Source of the DNA: Peptococcaceae bacterium
GTDB lineage: Bacteria; Bacillota; Peptococcia; Peptococcales; Peptococcaceae
Assembly (NCBI GenBank): GCA_017547685.1
Contig: JAFYPD010000068.1
Coordinates: 1-62,225 of the forward strand
Direction: 5' to 3'
Length of the DNA: 62,225 nt
The number at the start of each line of letters is the position of its first letter. Position 1 is the first letter of the stretch. The translations under genes were made by a program, and so were the position numbers. The notes below the pieces were generated by a model. The model saw only the letters and a list, made by a program, of their open reading frames with translations, ran no database searches and had not been told where the DNA came from. Positions 42,896-51,581 of this stretch are shown piece by piece.

Positions 42896-44338
42896 TTACA
42901 TCTCTTCTATTTTTGCTATCTTCTTCGCGATAATTTCGTCAATGCGCTGGTTGTAAAAAATCAGATCTTTGGGGTTGCTGCTCTGGGTTAAGGTCCAGTC
43001 GTCGGCGTTTACATATTTGGAGGTGGAGCCTACGCCTAGCCCGAAAATGGTCTGCCGCTCCTCCATCATCTGAATGTTATACAGCGATTCTTTGCCGGGC
43101 AGGCAGTAGCCGGTGTTCTCCTGGTCGCCAATCATATGTTTCTGCCGGTACAGATAATACGGCACATAAGGCTGGCCGGCAAGCCACTGGTTCATCAGCT
43201 CGTGCATCTCTGTTACCACATTGCTCTGCCGGCAGGACAGTTCATCCAGCTGCAGTCTGGCGGTTCGTTTGATGGCCAGGGTATGCACGGTTACGTTTTC
43301 CGGCTGCAGGCGGGCAATCTGTTCCAGGCTGCGGGCAAAATCGTCCGGTGTTTCTCCAGTGAGGCCGGTAATCAAATCCATGTTGATGCTGTCAAAGCCG
43401 ATCTGCCGCGCCATATCATACACGTCGTAAATCTGCTGCACGGTATGCCTGCGGCCAATGGTATCCAATGTTTTCTGGGAGAAGGTCTGCGGGTTGATGC
43501 TGATGCGCCCCACTTTATAATCGTGCAGAAGCTGGAGTTTTTCTGCGGTAATGGTATCGGGCCGCCCGGCCTCCACGGTGAATTCTGCCAGTGCACTGCT
43601 TTCCAGATAGCGCTGCACGCCGTCTAATAATCGTTCCAGCTGAGGAGCCGACAGGCTGGTTGGTGTGCCGCCGCCAATGTAAATGGTCTGAATCTGTTTT
43701 CCCTGCTGCCGTAAAGCATCCCCCACCGCCTGGCATTCGGCCAGAAGTCTGATTAGATATTCCTCCTGCAAATGAGGTTTTGGCAAACAGAACGACGGGA
43801 ACGAACAGTAAGCGCAGCGGGTAGGGCAGAACGGAATGCTTAAATAAATGCTGACGCTTTCTTTTGCCTGCTGCCGGTTGAACAGGAACGGGCGCTGGCG
43901 GGCTGTCACATCCAGCAGCAGGGCTGTTTTTTCTGCATGCATCAGGTAATCCTGCCGCAGCATCCGGCTGATTTTATCGAGAGGCATGTGTTCGTCCAGG
44001 CAGCGATGCACGATTTTGGTGGGGCGCACGCCGGTCATAATACCCCACGGATGGTCCTTCTGGCCGGTATATTGCTGCATCAGGGCGTAAACCTGCTGTT
44101 TGAGCATTCGTCTCCGCTGGTTCTCATCCAGCCCGTCTACAGCGAAAACAGACCTGTTTGCGCCCATCTGCAGGGTCCAGGTCTGTTCGGTCTGTATTAT
44201 GGTAATCTGTTCTGCCTGTGCGGCATCTTCCGCCCACTGAAAGCGGGGCAGAAAAATGCGAATCACATCAAAGATGGCCTGACGGTAGGCATCGTGGCTG
44301 GCCGGCAGATAAAATAATACGTCTGCGGTTTTATCCAT
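42896..44338 (-). CDS. hemZ: Oxygen-independent coproporphyrinogen dehydrogenase, HemZ type
   Basis: A 480-residue radical-SAM protein with the HemZ layout: about 165 N-terminal residues before the radical SAM core, which has SIYLSIPFCPTRCAYCSFPS (CxxxCxYC). IYIGGGTPTSLSAPQLERL and FTVEAGRPDT follow, then GRISINPQTF. HemZ-group proteins are called coproporphyrinogen dehydrogenases, but only some HemN-like enzymes have that activity. The hem operon at 13956-20033 makes this plausible. Overlaps the upstream gene by one base. Confidence 0.88.
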   Translation of the reverse strand: MDKTADVLFYLPASHDAYRQAIFDVIRIFLPRFQWAEDAAQAEQITIIQTEQTWTLQMGANRSVFAVDGLDENQRRRMLKQQVYALMQQYTGQKDHPWGIMTGVRPTKIVHRCLDEHMPLDKISRMLRQDYLMHAEKTALLLDVTARQRPFLFNRQQAKESVSIYLSIPFCPTRCAYCSFPSFCLPKPHLQEEYLIRLLAECQAVGDALRQQGKQIQTIYIGGGTPTSLSAPQLERLLDGVQRYLESSALAEFTVEAGRPDTITAEKLQLLHDYKVGRISINPQTFSQKTLDTIGRRHTVQQIYDVYDMARQIGFDSINMDLITGLTGETPDDFARSLEQIARLQPENVTVHTLAIKRTARLQLDELSCRQSNVVTEMHELMNQWLAGQPYVPYYLYRQKHMIGDQENTGYCLPGKESLYNIQMMEERQTIFGLGVGSTSKYVNADDWTLTQSSNPKDLIFYNQRIDEIIAKKIAKIEEM

Positions 44339-44964
44339 TACAGGTACGGGTTGGCGCGGCGCTCAAAAGCCATATCGCTCGCCGGCCCGTGCCCCGGATA
44401 GATGGTTACATCGTCGGGCAGCACGTTCAGCCGCTCTCTGACCGATTTGCGTAAGCTCCCCATATCGCCGCCGTATAAATCGGTTCGCCCTACGCTGCCG
44501 CGGAATAAGGTATCACCGGTGAAGCACACTTTTTCCTTTGCTTCGTAAAAACAGCATCCGCCTCTGCTGTGCCCCGGTGTATAAATCACCTGCAGCTGAT
44601 ATCCGCCAAAGAACAGGACATCCCCGTTATGCAGAATTTTTTCCGGCTCCCGGCAGCTGTTCACCCGCATGAACATCCCCGCACTGACCTTTTCCGGATG
44701 GAGCAGAAGCTCCACATCATCGGCATGGATGGCCAGCGGCGCACCGGTTTTATCACGCACTTCATCGTTGGCCTGCATATGGTCAAAATGGCCGTGGGTG
44801 TTCAGCAGATATTTTACGGTTAACTGTTCTTTTTCGATATAATTCAGAATCAGGTCGGCATCATCACCGGCATCGATGATGACCGCTTCCTTGCTGTCCG
44901 GATTGCTCAGAATATAACAATTGGTTTCAATAGGGCCAACCACCAGTGTTTCTATTTTCATCAT
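44338..44964 (-). CDS. Metallo-beta-lactamase-fold hydrolase (glyoxalase II-like)
   Basis: A 208-residue MBL-fold hydrolase. The metal motif is NTHGHFDHMQAND (HxHxDH), with the third-ligand histidine in VIYTPGHSRGGCCFYEA, the Asp ligand in VCFTGDTLFRGSVGRTD and a final His in YPGHGPASDM. Similar to YcbL/GloB type II glyoxalase-like enzymes, likely thioester hydrolases. Part of the recJ-rel-dtd-MBL-hemZ run; the stop overlaps the hemZ ATG by one base. Confidence 0.9.
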   Translation of the reverse strand: MMKIETLVVGPIETNCYILSNPDSKEAVIIDAGDDADLILNYIEKEQLTVKYLLNTHGHFDHMQANDEVRDKTGAPLAIHADDVELLLHPEKVSAGMFMRVNSCREPEKILHNGDVLFFGGYQLQVIYTPGHSRGGCCFYEAKEKVCFTGDTLFRGSVGRTDLYGGDMGSLRKSVRERLNVLPDDVTIYPGHGPASDMAFERRANPYL

Positions 44965-44976
44965 GGAGCCTTCCTC

Positions 44977-45426
44977 CTAAAAATTCTTTCTGCTGTCCAG
45001 CAGAATGGTCACCGGCCCGTCATTGACCAGCGCCACTTCCATATGCGTCTGAAACCGTCCGGTCTGTACCGGTACGCCTTCTTCCTCCAAAAACGCATTA
45101 AACTGTTCGTACAGTTCGTTTGCCTGCTCCGGCCTTGCCGCCTCGGTAAAACTTGGTCGGCGGCCTTTCCGGCAGTCTCCGTATAAGGTAAACTGAGAAA
45201 CTGACAATACCGCCCCGCCGATATCTTTGACCGACAGGTTCAGCTTGTCCTCCGCATCTTCAAAGATACGCAGGCTGGCAATTTTTTCTGCCAGGTAACG
45301 GGCGTCCTGCTCGGTGTCGTCGTGGGTAACGCCCAGGAGCACCATCAGCCCCTGCCCGATCTTTCCTGTACATTCTCCGGCAACGGTGACGCTGCTCTGA
45401 GAAACTTTCTGCACCACTGCTCGCAT
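44977..45426 (-). CDS. dtd: D-aminoacyl-tRNA deacylase
   Basis: A 149-residue homodimeric enzyme that hydrolyses D-amino acids wrongly attached to tRNA. Family marks are [15 protein letters not shown], the [19 protein letters not shown] catalytic segment and the cross-subunit Gly-Pro-type motif near the end ([15 protein letters not shown], where NDGPVT is usual). It is 19 bases after the rel gene, the common rel-dtd order. Confidence 0.95.
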   Translation of the reverse strand: MRAVVQKVSQSSVTVAGECTGKIGQGLMVLLGVTHDDTEQDARYLAEKIASLRIFEDAEDKLNLSVKDIGGAVLSVSQFTLYGDCRKGRRPSFTEAARPEQANELYEQFNAFLEEEGVPVQTGRFQTHMEVALVNDGPVTILLDSRKNF

Positions 45427-45445
45427 ATATTGCTCTCCATTTCTG

Positions 45446-47647
45446 CTAATCGGCGATGGTACGTTTTACTTCCAGCACATCGCTGATACTCTTGATTTTA
45501 TCAATCATCAGAATCACCTGGTTCAGGTTCTTCACCTCGATACTGATGTTCATGTAGGTTTTGCCTTCTTTTACGCGGGAAGTGATGGCTGTGATGTGTA
45601 CTTTGGAGTCATTAATCAGTGCCATAACTTCCGGTGTGATTTTCGGACGGTCGATGGCAATAACAAATACCTCAACCTGATATACGCCCGAATCTTCCTG
45701 ATCCCAGTAGGCAGGCACGTAACGGTCTGCTTCTTTCACCATACCGCCTTTGATGTTCGGGCAGTCCATATGATGTACGGTCACGCCGCGCCCCCGGGTA
45801 ATATAACCGATAACCGGGTCGCCCGGCAGCGGTTTGCAGCAGTGGGCAAAGCGAATCGGAATGCCTTCAAAGCCTTCCACTACAATCCCTTCGCTGCTTT
45901 TGCCTTTGCCATCATTGTTTTTCCGGCGAACCTCTTTGTTGGCTTTGCTGTTCAACAGTGATTCCACCGTTTCTTCTTCCGGTTTTCCTTTATAATATTT
46001 CTGATATTCATCGTAGAGTTTATTGGTTACCTGCAGCGGTGTCAGGCTGCCGTTGCCAATCCCTACGCACACATCATCCCAGCAGCTGTAACCCATGCGG
46101 TTTGCAATTTCAATCAGGGAATCCTGTTTGTTCAGCACAATCGATGGTTCGATATCTTTTTTCTTCAGCTCGGTTTCCAGCAAATCTTTCCCGCGCTGCA
46201 TATTTTCCTCGCGGCCTTCTTTTTTGAACCACTGACGGATTTTATTGCGCGCCTGGCTTGTTTTGCACAGGTTCACCCAGTCCAGGCTCGGTTTTGCCTG
46301 TTTGGATGTTAAAATTTCCACAATGTCGCCGTTTTTCAGCTGATAATCCAGCGGTACAATCTTCTTGTTGACCTTTGCACCCATGCAGCTGTTGCCGACG
46401 CCGGAGTGTACCTTGTAGGCAAAGTCCAGCGGGCCGGAGCCCTGCGGCAGTTCGTACACTTCGCCTTTTGGCGAGAATACGAATACGGTATCGGAGAACA
46501 GGTCGATTTTCAGCGAGTTCAGGAAGTCTTTATTGTCGCTGGCTTCATTCTGCATCTCTTTAATCTGTTCCAGCCAGCTTAACTGGGTGGAATCTTTGCT
46601 GATTTCGCTGCCGCCGCTTTCTTTGTAAATCCAGTGGGCCGCAATCCCGTATTCGGCAGTATGGTGCATCTCGTAGGTACGAATCTGGATTTCAAACGGG
46701 TCACCGTTGGGGCCGATCACTGTGGTATGCAGGGACTGGTACATATTCGGCTTCGGCATGGCGATATAGTCTTTAAAGCGCATCGGAATCGGGCGCCAGA
46801 TGGTATGCACAATACCCAGTGCCGCGTAGCAGTCTTTCACCGAATCCACCAGCAGACGAACGGCAATTAAATCGTAAAGTTCGTCTAAATCTTTGTTCTG
46901 TTTTTTCATTTTGTTATAGATACTGAAGAAATGTTTCGGGCGGCCGGAAATTTCGGCTTTGATGCCCACTTTGTCCAGTTCCTCATGCATTCGGCTGATG
47001 ATTTCCTGAATGTATTCTTCCCGCTCATCCCGTTTCATGGCAATGCGGTCTACCAGATCATAGAATGCTTCCGGATCCAGATAGCGGAGGCACAAATCCT
47101 CCAGCTCCCATTTCACTTTGGAAATCCCGAGCCGGTTTGCAATCGGCGCGTAGATTTCCAGGGTTTCCTGAGCAATGCTCTTCTGTTTTTCTTCGGACTG
47201 AAAGCGCAGGGTGCGCATATTGTGCAGGCGGTCGGCCAGTTTAATCATCACCACGCGCACATCCTCTGCCATAGACAGAAACATTTTGCGGTAGCTTTCC
47301 AGCTGGCGTTCCTCTTTGGAGGTGCACTCCAGTTTGCTCAGTTTGGTCACACCGTTTACAATAAACGCCACTTCCTCGCCGAAATGGTCCGCCAGCCCCA
47401 TTCTGTTGCAGCTGGTGTCTTCCACTACATCGTGCAGCAGCCCAGCTGCAACAGCCTTCTCATCCATTCCCAGCTCGGCCAGAATAATAGCTACCGACAG
47501 CGGATGAATAATATATGCTTCGCCGGATTTGCGGTACTGGTCTTTGTGTAAATCTTCGGCAAAGCGGTACACTTCCTCCAGAAATTCTAAATCGGCATTC
47601 GGGTTGTTTTGATATACAGCATCTACTAAGTCTTTAAATCGAGTCAT
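45446..47647 (-). CDS. relA: Bifunctional (p)ppGpp synthetase/hydrolase
   Basis: A 733-residue RelA/SpoT homologue. The HD hydrolase has [18 protein letters not shown] and [11 protein letters not shown], and is intact. The synthetase has [18 protein letters not shown] and [15 protein letters not shown] segment ([18 protein letters not shown]). TGS ([19 protein letters not shown]) and a C-terminal ACT domain ([14 protein letters not shown]) follow. Both activities are expected. Overlaps the RecJ fusion by 4 bases. Confidence 0.95.
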   Translation of the reverse strand: MTRFKDLVDAVYQNNPNADLEFLEEVYRFAEDLHKDQYRKSGEAYIIHPLSVAIILAELGMDEKAVAAGLLHDVVEDTSCNRMGLADHFGEEVAFIVNGVTKLSKLECTSKEERQLESYRKMFLSMAEDVRVVMIKLADRLHNMRTLRFQSEEKQKSIAQETLEIYAPIANRLGISKVKWELEDLCLRYLDPEAFYDLVDRIAMKRDEREEYIQEIISRMHEELDKVGIKAEISGRPKHFFSIYNKMKKQNKDLDELYDLIAVRLLVDSVKDCYAALGIVHTIWRPIPMRFKDYIAMPKPNMYQSLHTTVIGPNGDPFEIQIRTYEMHHTAEYGIAAHWIYKESGGSEISKDSTQLSWLEQIKEMQNEASDNKDFLNSLKIDLFSDTVFVFSPKGEVYELPQGSGPLDFAYKVHSGVGNSCMGAKVNKKIVPLDYQLKNGDIVEILTSKQAKPSLDWVNLCKTSQARNKIRQWFKKEGREENMQRGKDLLETELKKKDIEPSIVLNKQDSLIEIANRMGYSCWDDVCVGIGNGSLTPLQVTNKLYDEYQKYYKGKPEEETVESLLNSKANKEVRRKNNDGKGKSSEGIVVEGFEGIPIRFAHCCKPLPGDPVIGYITRGRGVTVHHMDCPNIKGGMVKEADRYVPAYWDQEDSGVYQVEVFVIAIDRPKITPEVMALINDSKVHITAITSRVKEGKTYMNISIEVKNLNQVILMIDKIKSISDVLEVKRTIAD

Positions 47648-50600
47648 TTCGATTCCCCCTCAACGCACTGCCAGTTCGCCGGGTAAATCGGCCGGTTGAT
47701 GGCAGTCAACAGTTTGTCCTGACTGTGGTCAAAGGCAATCTGTAAATATTTCTGAAAATCCTCCAGCTCCGCCATACATTCCTGATAGCGCAGGGAAGAC
47801 AGTAAATCCATTTTATTCGGACTCGGTATCATGATAATCCGGCGTTTGTTCCCTTCCCGTTCACGCTCCAGAAAACCAAGTTCTTCAAAAATACCAAGCC
47901 AGTTGCTGATGCAGGCTTCGTTGGGTTCGGCAAACCGCTCCCGTTTTACCAGTTCCACCAGTTCGGCGTTGGTCAGCTCAATAGCCGGTTTGCCCTGCAC
48001 CAGATACTGCAGCAGTTTATAAAACCGCCCCAGCACGTCCCGGGTCGGGCAGGAAGCCGACAGCACATTTTTGTTCAGGGTTTCATCCCGCCGGTTGTAC
48101 AAGAGATGCACCCAGGCTTTTTCACCGTCGCGGCCTGCGCGGCCTGCCAGCTGGTTATATTCTTCACTGGAAAAACTCAGATGGTACAGCACCACATGGC
48201 GAATATCCGGAATATCAATCCCTTCACCAAAGGCGCTGGTGGTAACAATGACCTGCAGCTCGCCGCTGCGGAATGCCTTCTCAATGGCGGCGCGGTCCGC
48301 TGACGATAAGCCGCCGTGATAGTAACAGATTTTATTCTGCATCGGATCCGCCGCTTTTTCCCGCAGCAGTTCGGCAATCTGCACAACCTTCTGCCGGCTG
48401 TTCAGATAAATTACCGTTTTTTCGCCGCTGTTCACCAGCTGCAGCAGATAATCGGCTTTTTTATAGGTTTCCCGCGCATCGATAATCTGCAGATTCTGCC
48501 GCACATGCGGGTCAATGATAATGCTGTCAATGTGCAGGGTATCCACAATCTGCTGTGCCGAATCGTCACCGGCGGTGGCGGTAACCGCCAGCACCTGGCG
48601 GGGCCGAATCTCCGCAAGGCCTGCCGGAAGCTGTTTATACCCCTGCCGGCGGCTGACCAGATGATGGGCCTCATCAATCACAACCATCCCCAGACGGCTG
48701 CCCAGTTCCAGAAACCGATGTTTATGACATAATAAAAATTCCGGTGTGGTTAAAATCAAATCCACTTCGCCATCCATCACCTGCTGGAAAAAACCTGCCC
48801 GCTCTTCCCCTTCCAGAGCGCCGGTACCCAGCCGGACACGCAGACCGAGCGGTTTCAGTTTTTTCTCCAGCGCCTGATACTGGTCGTTCACAAGAGCCCG
48901 CAGCGGATACACAATGATGGTAACCTGCCGTTTCCACAGCGCCAGCCAGGCACTGTACGTCTGGAAAATAGCCGATTTGCCGCGGCCGGTGCCGAGGATA
49001 GCCAGTACATTGTCGCCGTTGTATAAAGCATCCAGGGCTTCCTGCTGTTTTGGCCGGTAGCTGTGCTGGCCAAGCAGAGCCTGCCGGATGCGTTCTTTCA
49101 GCTCCGGTTCGTCCAGCTGTTCCAGATCGGCGCGCACTGCCTCCCGGGTTTCCTGCTCTTCATCGGCTGCCGCATCGGTGCGGCGGATGAAGATATTGGC
49201 GCCCCAGTTTCTCTCTGCACTGCCGGTCACCTGCACCACCATAGCCTCATAGCCGATGCCCTGGTCAAAGTTCGGCGCCAGATGACGGGCAATGTTCCGT
49301 TTCAGATAGCCAATCTGTGCACCGTCTGCCAGTACAGCTATGGCATTTTCATCATGGGCATTGTCTTTTTCGCGGTACAGTTCCAGCGGCTGACCGGCCG
49401 CCAGCTGTTCCACCAGCGACTGGCGGTTTTCAAAGGTGACACCCACCACTTTTGTATAAAACTGATCCTGCTGCCCGATGGAGCGGTACGGATCCTCTTC
49501 TAAATATTCATCTTTGTAGAAAAACAGACGATCCAGCAGATTCATCTCATCAGGGCGGCGATAGGATTTGATATCCCGAATCACCATCTGCAGGCTGGTA
49601 CGCCCGTTGTATGTGTTTTTATCCAGACAGAAAGCCACATCCACCGAGCCTTCCTGGGTCAGCGGCTCCAGTTCCGCTTTTTTAAAACCAATGCCGAAAA
49701 TATCACCCTGCCCGGAACGCAGCTTGATACGCAGATGGTCACCATTGCCGCCAACGGTACGGGTTTCCAGTGTTTTCTGCCCGCGGCACACAAACACCGG
49801 AGTCGGATTCATGGTGCCGGTCGGCTGAATTTTGGATATTTCCCGGTACATATCGGCATTGACATCCTGCATATCAAGTTCACTGTCAATCAGCAGGCTT
49901 GGAATAAAGGAATCGCTGGTGGTTCCGGCCGATACAATTTTTGCGAACTGTTTGCGGAACTCCGGCAGATCCTCCGGTTTCAGCCCCAGCCCTGCCGCCT
50001 GACTGTGCCCGCCATAGTTAACCAGCAAATCAGAGCACTGGGCCAGCGCCTGCTGCAGATGAAATCCTTCAATACTGCGGCCGGAGCCTTTATATAATCC
50101 GTTGTTTAACGTCAGCACAATCGTCGGAGTGTAGAATTTTTCCACCAGACGGGATGCCACAATGCCAATCACGCCCGGATGCCAGTCTTCGCCCACAACA
50201 ATGAGCCCTTCCTGCTGTTTCAGACCCTGCACCTGTACTTTTTCCAGCGCTTCTTCGTAGATGGCCCGCTCGATTTCCTGGCGGTGGCGGTTCTCCTGAT
50301 CCAGCAGAGAAGCAATTTCCATTGCCTCCCGGGCATCTTCCGTTACCAGAAGCTGTAACCCAAGGCGCACATCGCCGATTCGCCCGCAGGCGTTCAGCCG
50401 CGGTGCCAGCCCGAAGCCAACGGCTGTGGTGGTCGGCACAGTCTGGTCATGATTCTGGGCGATTTTCCACAAAGCGGCCAGCCCGGGCCGTTTGCCCAGC
50501 GCCATTTCCTCCAGCCCGAATTTCACCAGTACGCGGTTATCCCCTTTTAACGGCACAATGTCGGCCACGGTTGCCAGAGCTGCAATATCTAAAAACGGAC

Positions 50601-51267
50601 GCATCCGTTCAGTGAATCCATCTTCGTTATAATAACGGGCAAATAGGGCCTGCACTACTTTAAATGCCACCCCTGTACCGCAGAGATGCCGCCATTTATC
50701 CCGCTCATCATTGCTGAACACCGGGTTTACAATCATGCAGTCCGGCAGAATATCCGGCAGCTGATGGTGGTCGGTGACAATGACATCCATCCCCCAGCTT
50801 TTGGCCTCGGCCACTTCTTTCCAGGAACTGATGCCGCAGTCTACTGTAATCAGCAGACGGGCACCGTCTTCATAAATTCCGCGCAGCGCCGGTGTATTAA
50901 CCCCGTACCCTTCTTCCATACGGTCCGGCACATAATATGCCACATCGGCATCCAGCATTTTTAACCCCTGATACAGGGTAACGCTGGCACAAATGCCGTC
51001 TACGTCATAATCTCCATATATAACAATTTTCTCTTTTCGTTCCACTGCTTCCAGGATGCGTTCTGCAGCCGCACCCATATTCAGCATTTCAAACGGTGAC
51101 GAGAGCTGATGCAGCGCAGGGTTTAAAAATTCCAGCACCTCCTGCGGTTCACAATAGCCGCGGTTCACCAGCAGATTTGCCAGAACAGGTGAAATACCCA
51201 GCTGTTTGACCAGATTGTCACGCACAGTCGGATCTGCTTTCTGCACAACCCATCGATTCATTTTCAT
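47644..51267 (-). CDS. recJ: RecJ exonuclease fused to HIRAN and a RecQ-type helicase
   Basis: A 1207-residue fusion. Residues 1-570 are a full RecJ 5'-3' single-strand exonuclease: DHH motifs VIYGDYDVDGICASVT and VTDHHQLPD, then DHHA1 YGGHSQAAGLGL and the OB region. Residues ~600-700 match HIRAN (VVGVTFENRQSL; LYREKDNAHDENAIAVLADG; IGYLKRNIARHLAP), a 3'-end/ssDNA binding domain known from HLTF. Residues ~735-1130 are a RecQ-like superfamily 2 helicase (LGTGRGKSAIF, VIDEAHHL, FGEGIDIP, LAGRAGRDGE) without a clear zinc or HRDC domain. ATG at 51267 follows AGGGGGG. Leads the rel-dtd-MBL-hemZ operon. Confidence 0.92.
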   Translation of the reverse strand: MKMNRWVVQKADPTVRDNLVKQLGISPVLANLLVNRGYCEPQEVLEFLNPALHQLSSPFEMLNMGAAAERILEAVERKEKIVIYGDYDVDGICASVTLYQGLKMLDADVAYYVPDRMEEGYGVNTPALRGIYEDGARLLITVDCGISSWKEVAEAKSWGMDVIVTDHHQLPDILPDCMIVNPVFSNDERDKWRHLCGTGVAFKVVQALFARYYNEDGFTERMRPFLDIAALATVADIVPLKGDNRVLVKFGLEEMALGKRPGLAALWKIAQNHDQTVPTTTAVGFGLAPRLNACGRIGDVRLGLQLLVTEDAREAMEIASLLDQENRHRQEIERAIYEEALEKVQVQGLKQQEGLIVVGEDWHPGVIGIVASRLVEKFYTPTIVLTLNNGLYKGSGRSIEGFHLQQALAQCSDLLVNYGGHSQAAGLGLKPEDLPEFRKQFAKIVSAGTTSDSFIPSLLIDSELDMQDVNADMYREISKIQPTGTMNPTPVFVCRGQKTLETRTVGGNGDHLRIKLRSGQGDIFGIGFKKAELEPLTQEGSVDVAFCLDKNTYNGRTSLQMVIRDIKSYRRPDEMNLLDRLFFYKDEYLEEDPYRSIGQQDQFYTKVVGVTFENRQSLVEQLAAGQPLELYREKDNAHDENAIAVLADGAQIGYLKRNIARHLAPNFDQGIGYEAMVVQVTGSAERNWGANIFIRRTDAAADEEQETREAVRADLEQLDEPELKERIRQALLGQHSYRPKQQEALDALYNGDNVLAILGTGRGKSAIFQTYSAWLALWKRQVTIIVYPLRALVNDQYQALEKKLKPLGLRVRLGTGALEGEERAGFFQQVMDGEVDLILTTPEFLLCHKHRFLELGSRLGMVVIDEAHHLVSRRQGYKQLPAGLAEIRPRQVLAVTATAGDDSAQQIVDTLHIDSIIIDPHVRQNLQIIDARETYKKADYLLQLVNSGEKTVIYLNSRQKVVQIAELLREKAADPMQNKICYYHGGLSSADRAAIEKAFRSGELQVIVTTSAFGEGIDIPDIRHVVLYHLSFSSEEYNQLAGRAGRDGEKAWVHLLYNRRDETLNKNVLSASCPTRDVLGRFYKLLQYLVQGKPAIELTNAELVELVKRERFAEPNEACISNWLGIFEELGFLEREREGNKRRIIMIPSPNKMDLLSSLRYQECMAELEDFQKYLQIAFDHSQDKLLTAINRPIYPANWQCVEGESK

Positions 51268-51335
51268 CACAGCGTCCCCCCTTTTTTCCGATTTCAATTG
51301 TCCATCGAAAAAATCAATCCATCATCATCTATTTA

Positions 51336-51376
51336 ATTATATATGATAACACAAAATCGGCTTCTGTTACAAGCCG
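51336..51376 (-). promoter_or_regulatory. Candidate recJ-fusion promoter with palindrome
   Basis: Minus-strand TATAAT at 51336-51341, about 70 bases before the ATG. A 6-bp palindrome CGGCTT / AAGCCG (51358-51376) covers the -35 area. No good -35 hexamer at 17 bases. Confidence 0.4.
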
Positions 51377-51398
51377 TAAGATAGGGCTAAAACGAAAA

Positions 51399-51449
51399 AT
51401 ACCCGCATTTAGACGGAATTTTCACCGGATTCCGTCAATATGCGGGTAT
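51399..51449. repeat. Long hairpin between divergent genes, terminator-like on the minus strand
   Basis: Arms of 21 bases (51399-51419, 51429-51449; ATACCCGCAT outside, GACGGAAT inside) with two mismatches. On the minus strand the hairpin is followed by TTTTTCGTTTT. It lies upstream of both neighbouring genes, so it terminates neither; it may stop stray transcription into recJ or act in a leader. Confidence 0.55.
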
Positions 51450-51526
51450 CTGTTTCGATTCTGTTTTATTCTGCAGCAACTTCATTTCACAATCAATTGC
51501 AAGAAAGAAATGCCACTTGACAACGG

Positions 51527-51535
51527 TGGTATAAT
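51527..51535 (+). promoter_or_regulatory. Extended -10 promoter of the SLH-GH18 gene
   Basis: TGG-TATAAT (TG at 51527-51528, TATAAT at 51530-51535), 47 bases before the ATG and with AGGAGG ahead of the start. A TTGACA at 51517 is only 7 bases from the -10 box, so it cannot be its -35 partner. Confidence 0.5.
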
Positions 51536-51581
51536 AAAGCTGGAATGATTAACACTGTTTTCTTATCCAGGAGGAATTGCA

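Noticed and set aside
51517..51535. TTGACA followed by TATAAT ahead of the SLH-GH18 gene
   Set aside because: Spacing is only 7 bases, too short for sigma-A recognition. The TG extended -10 is used as evidence instead.
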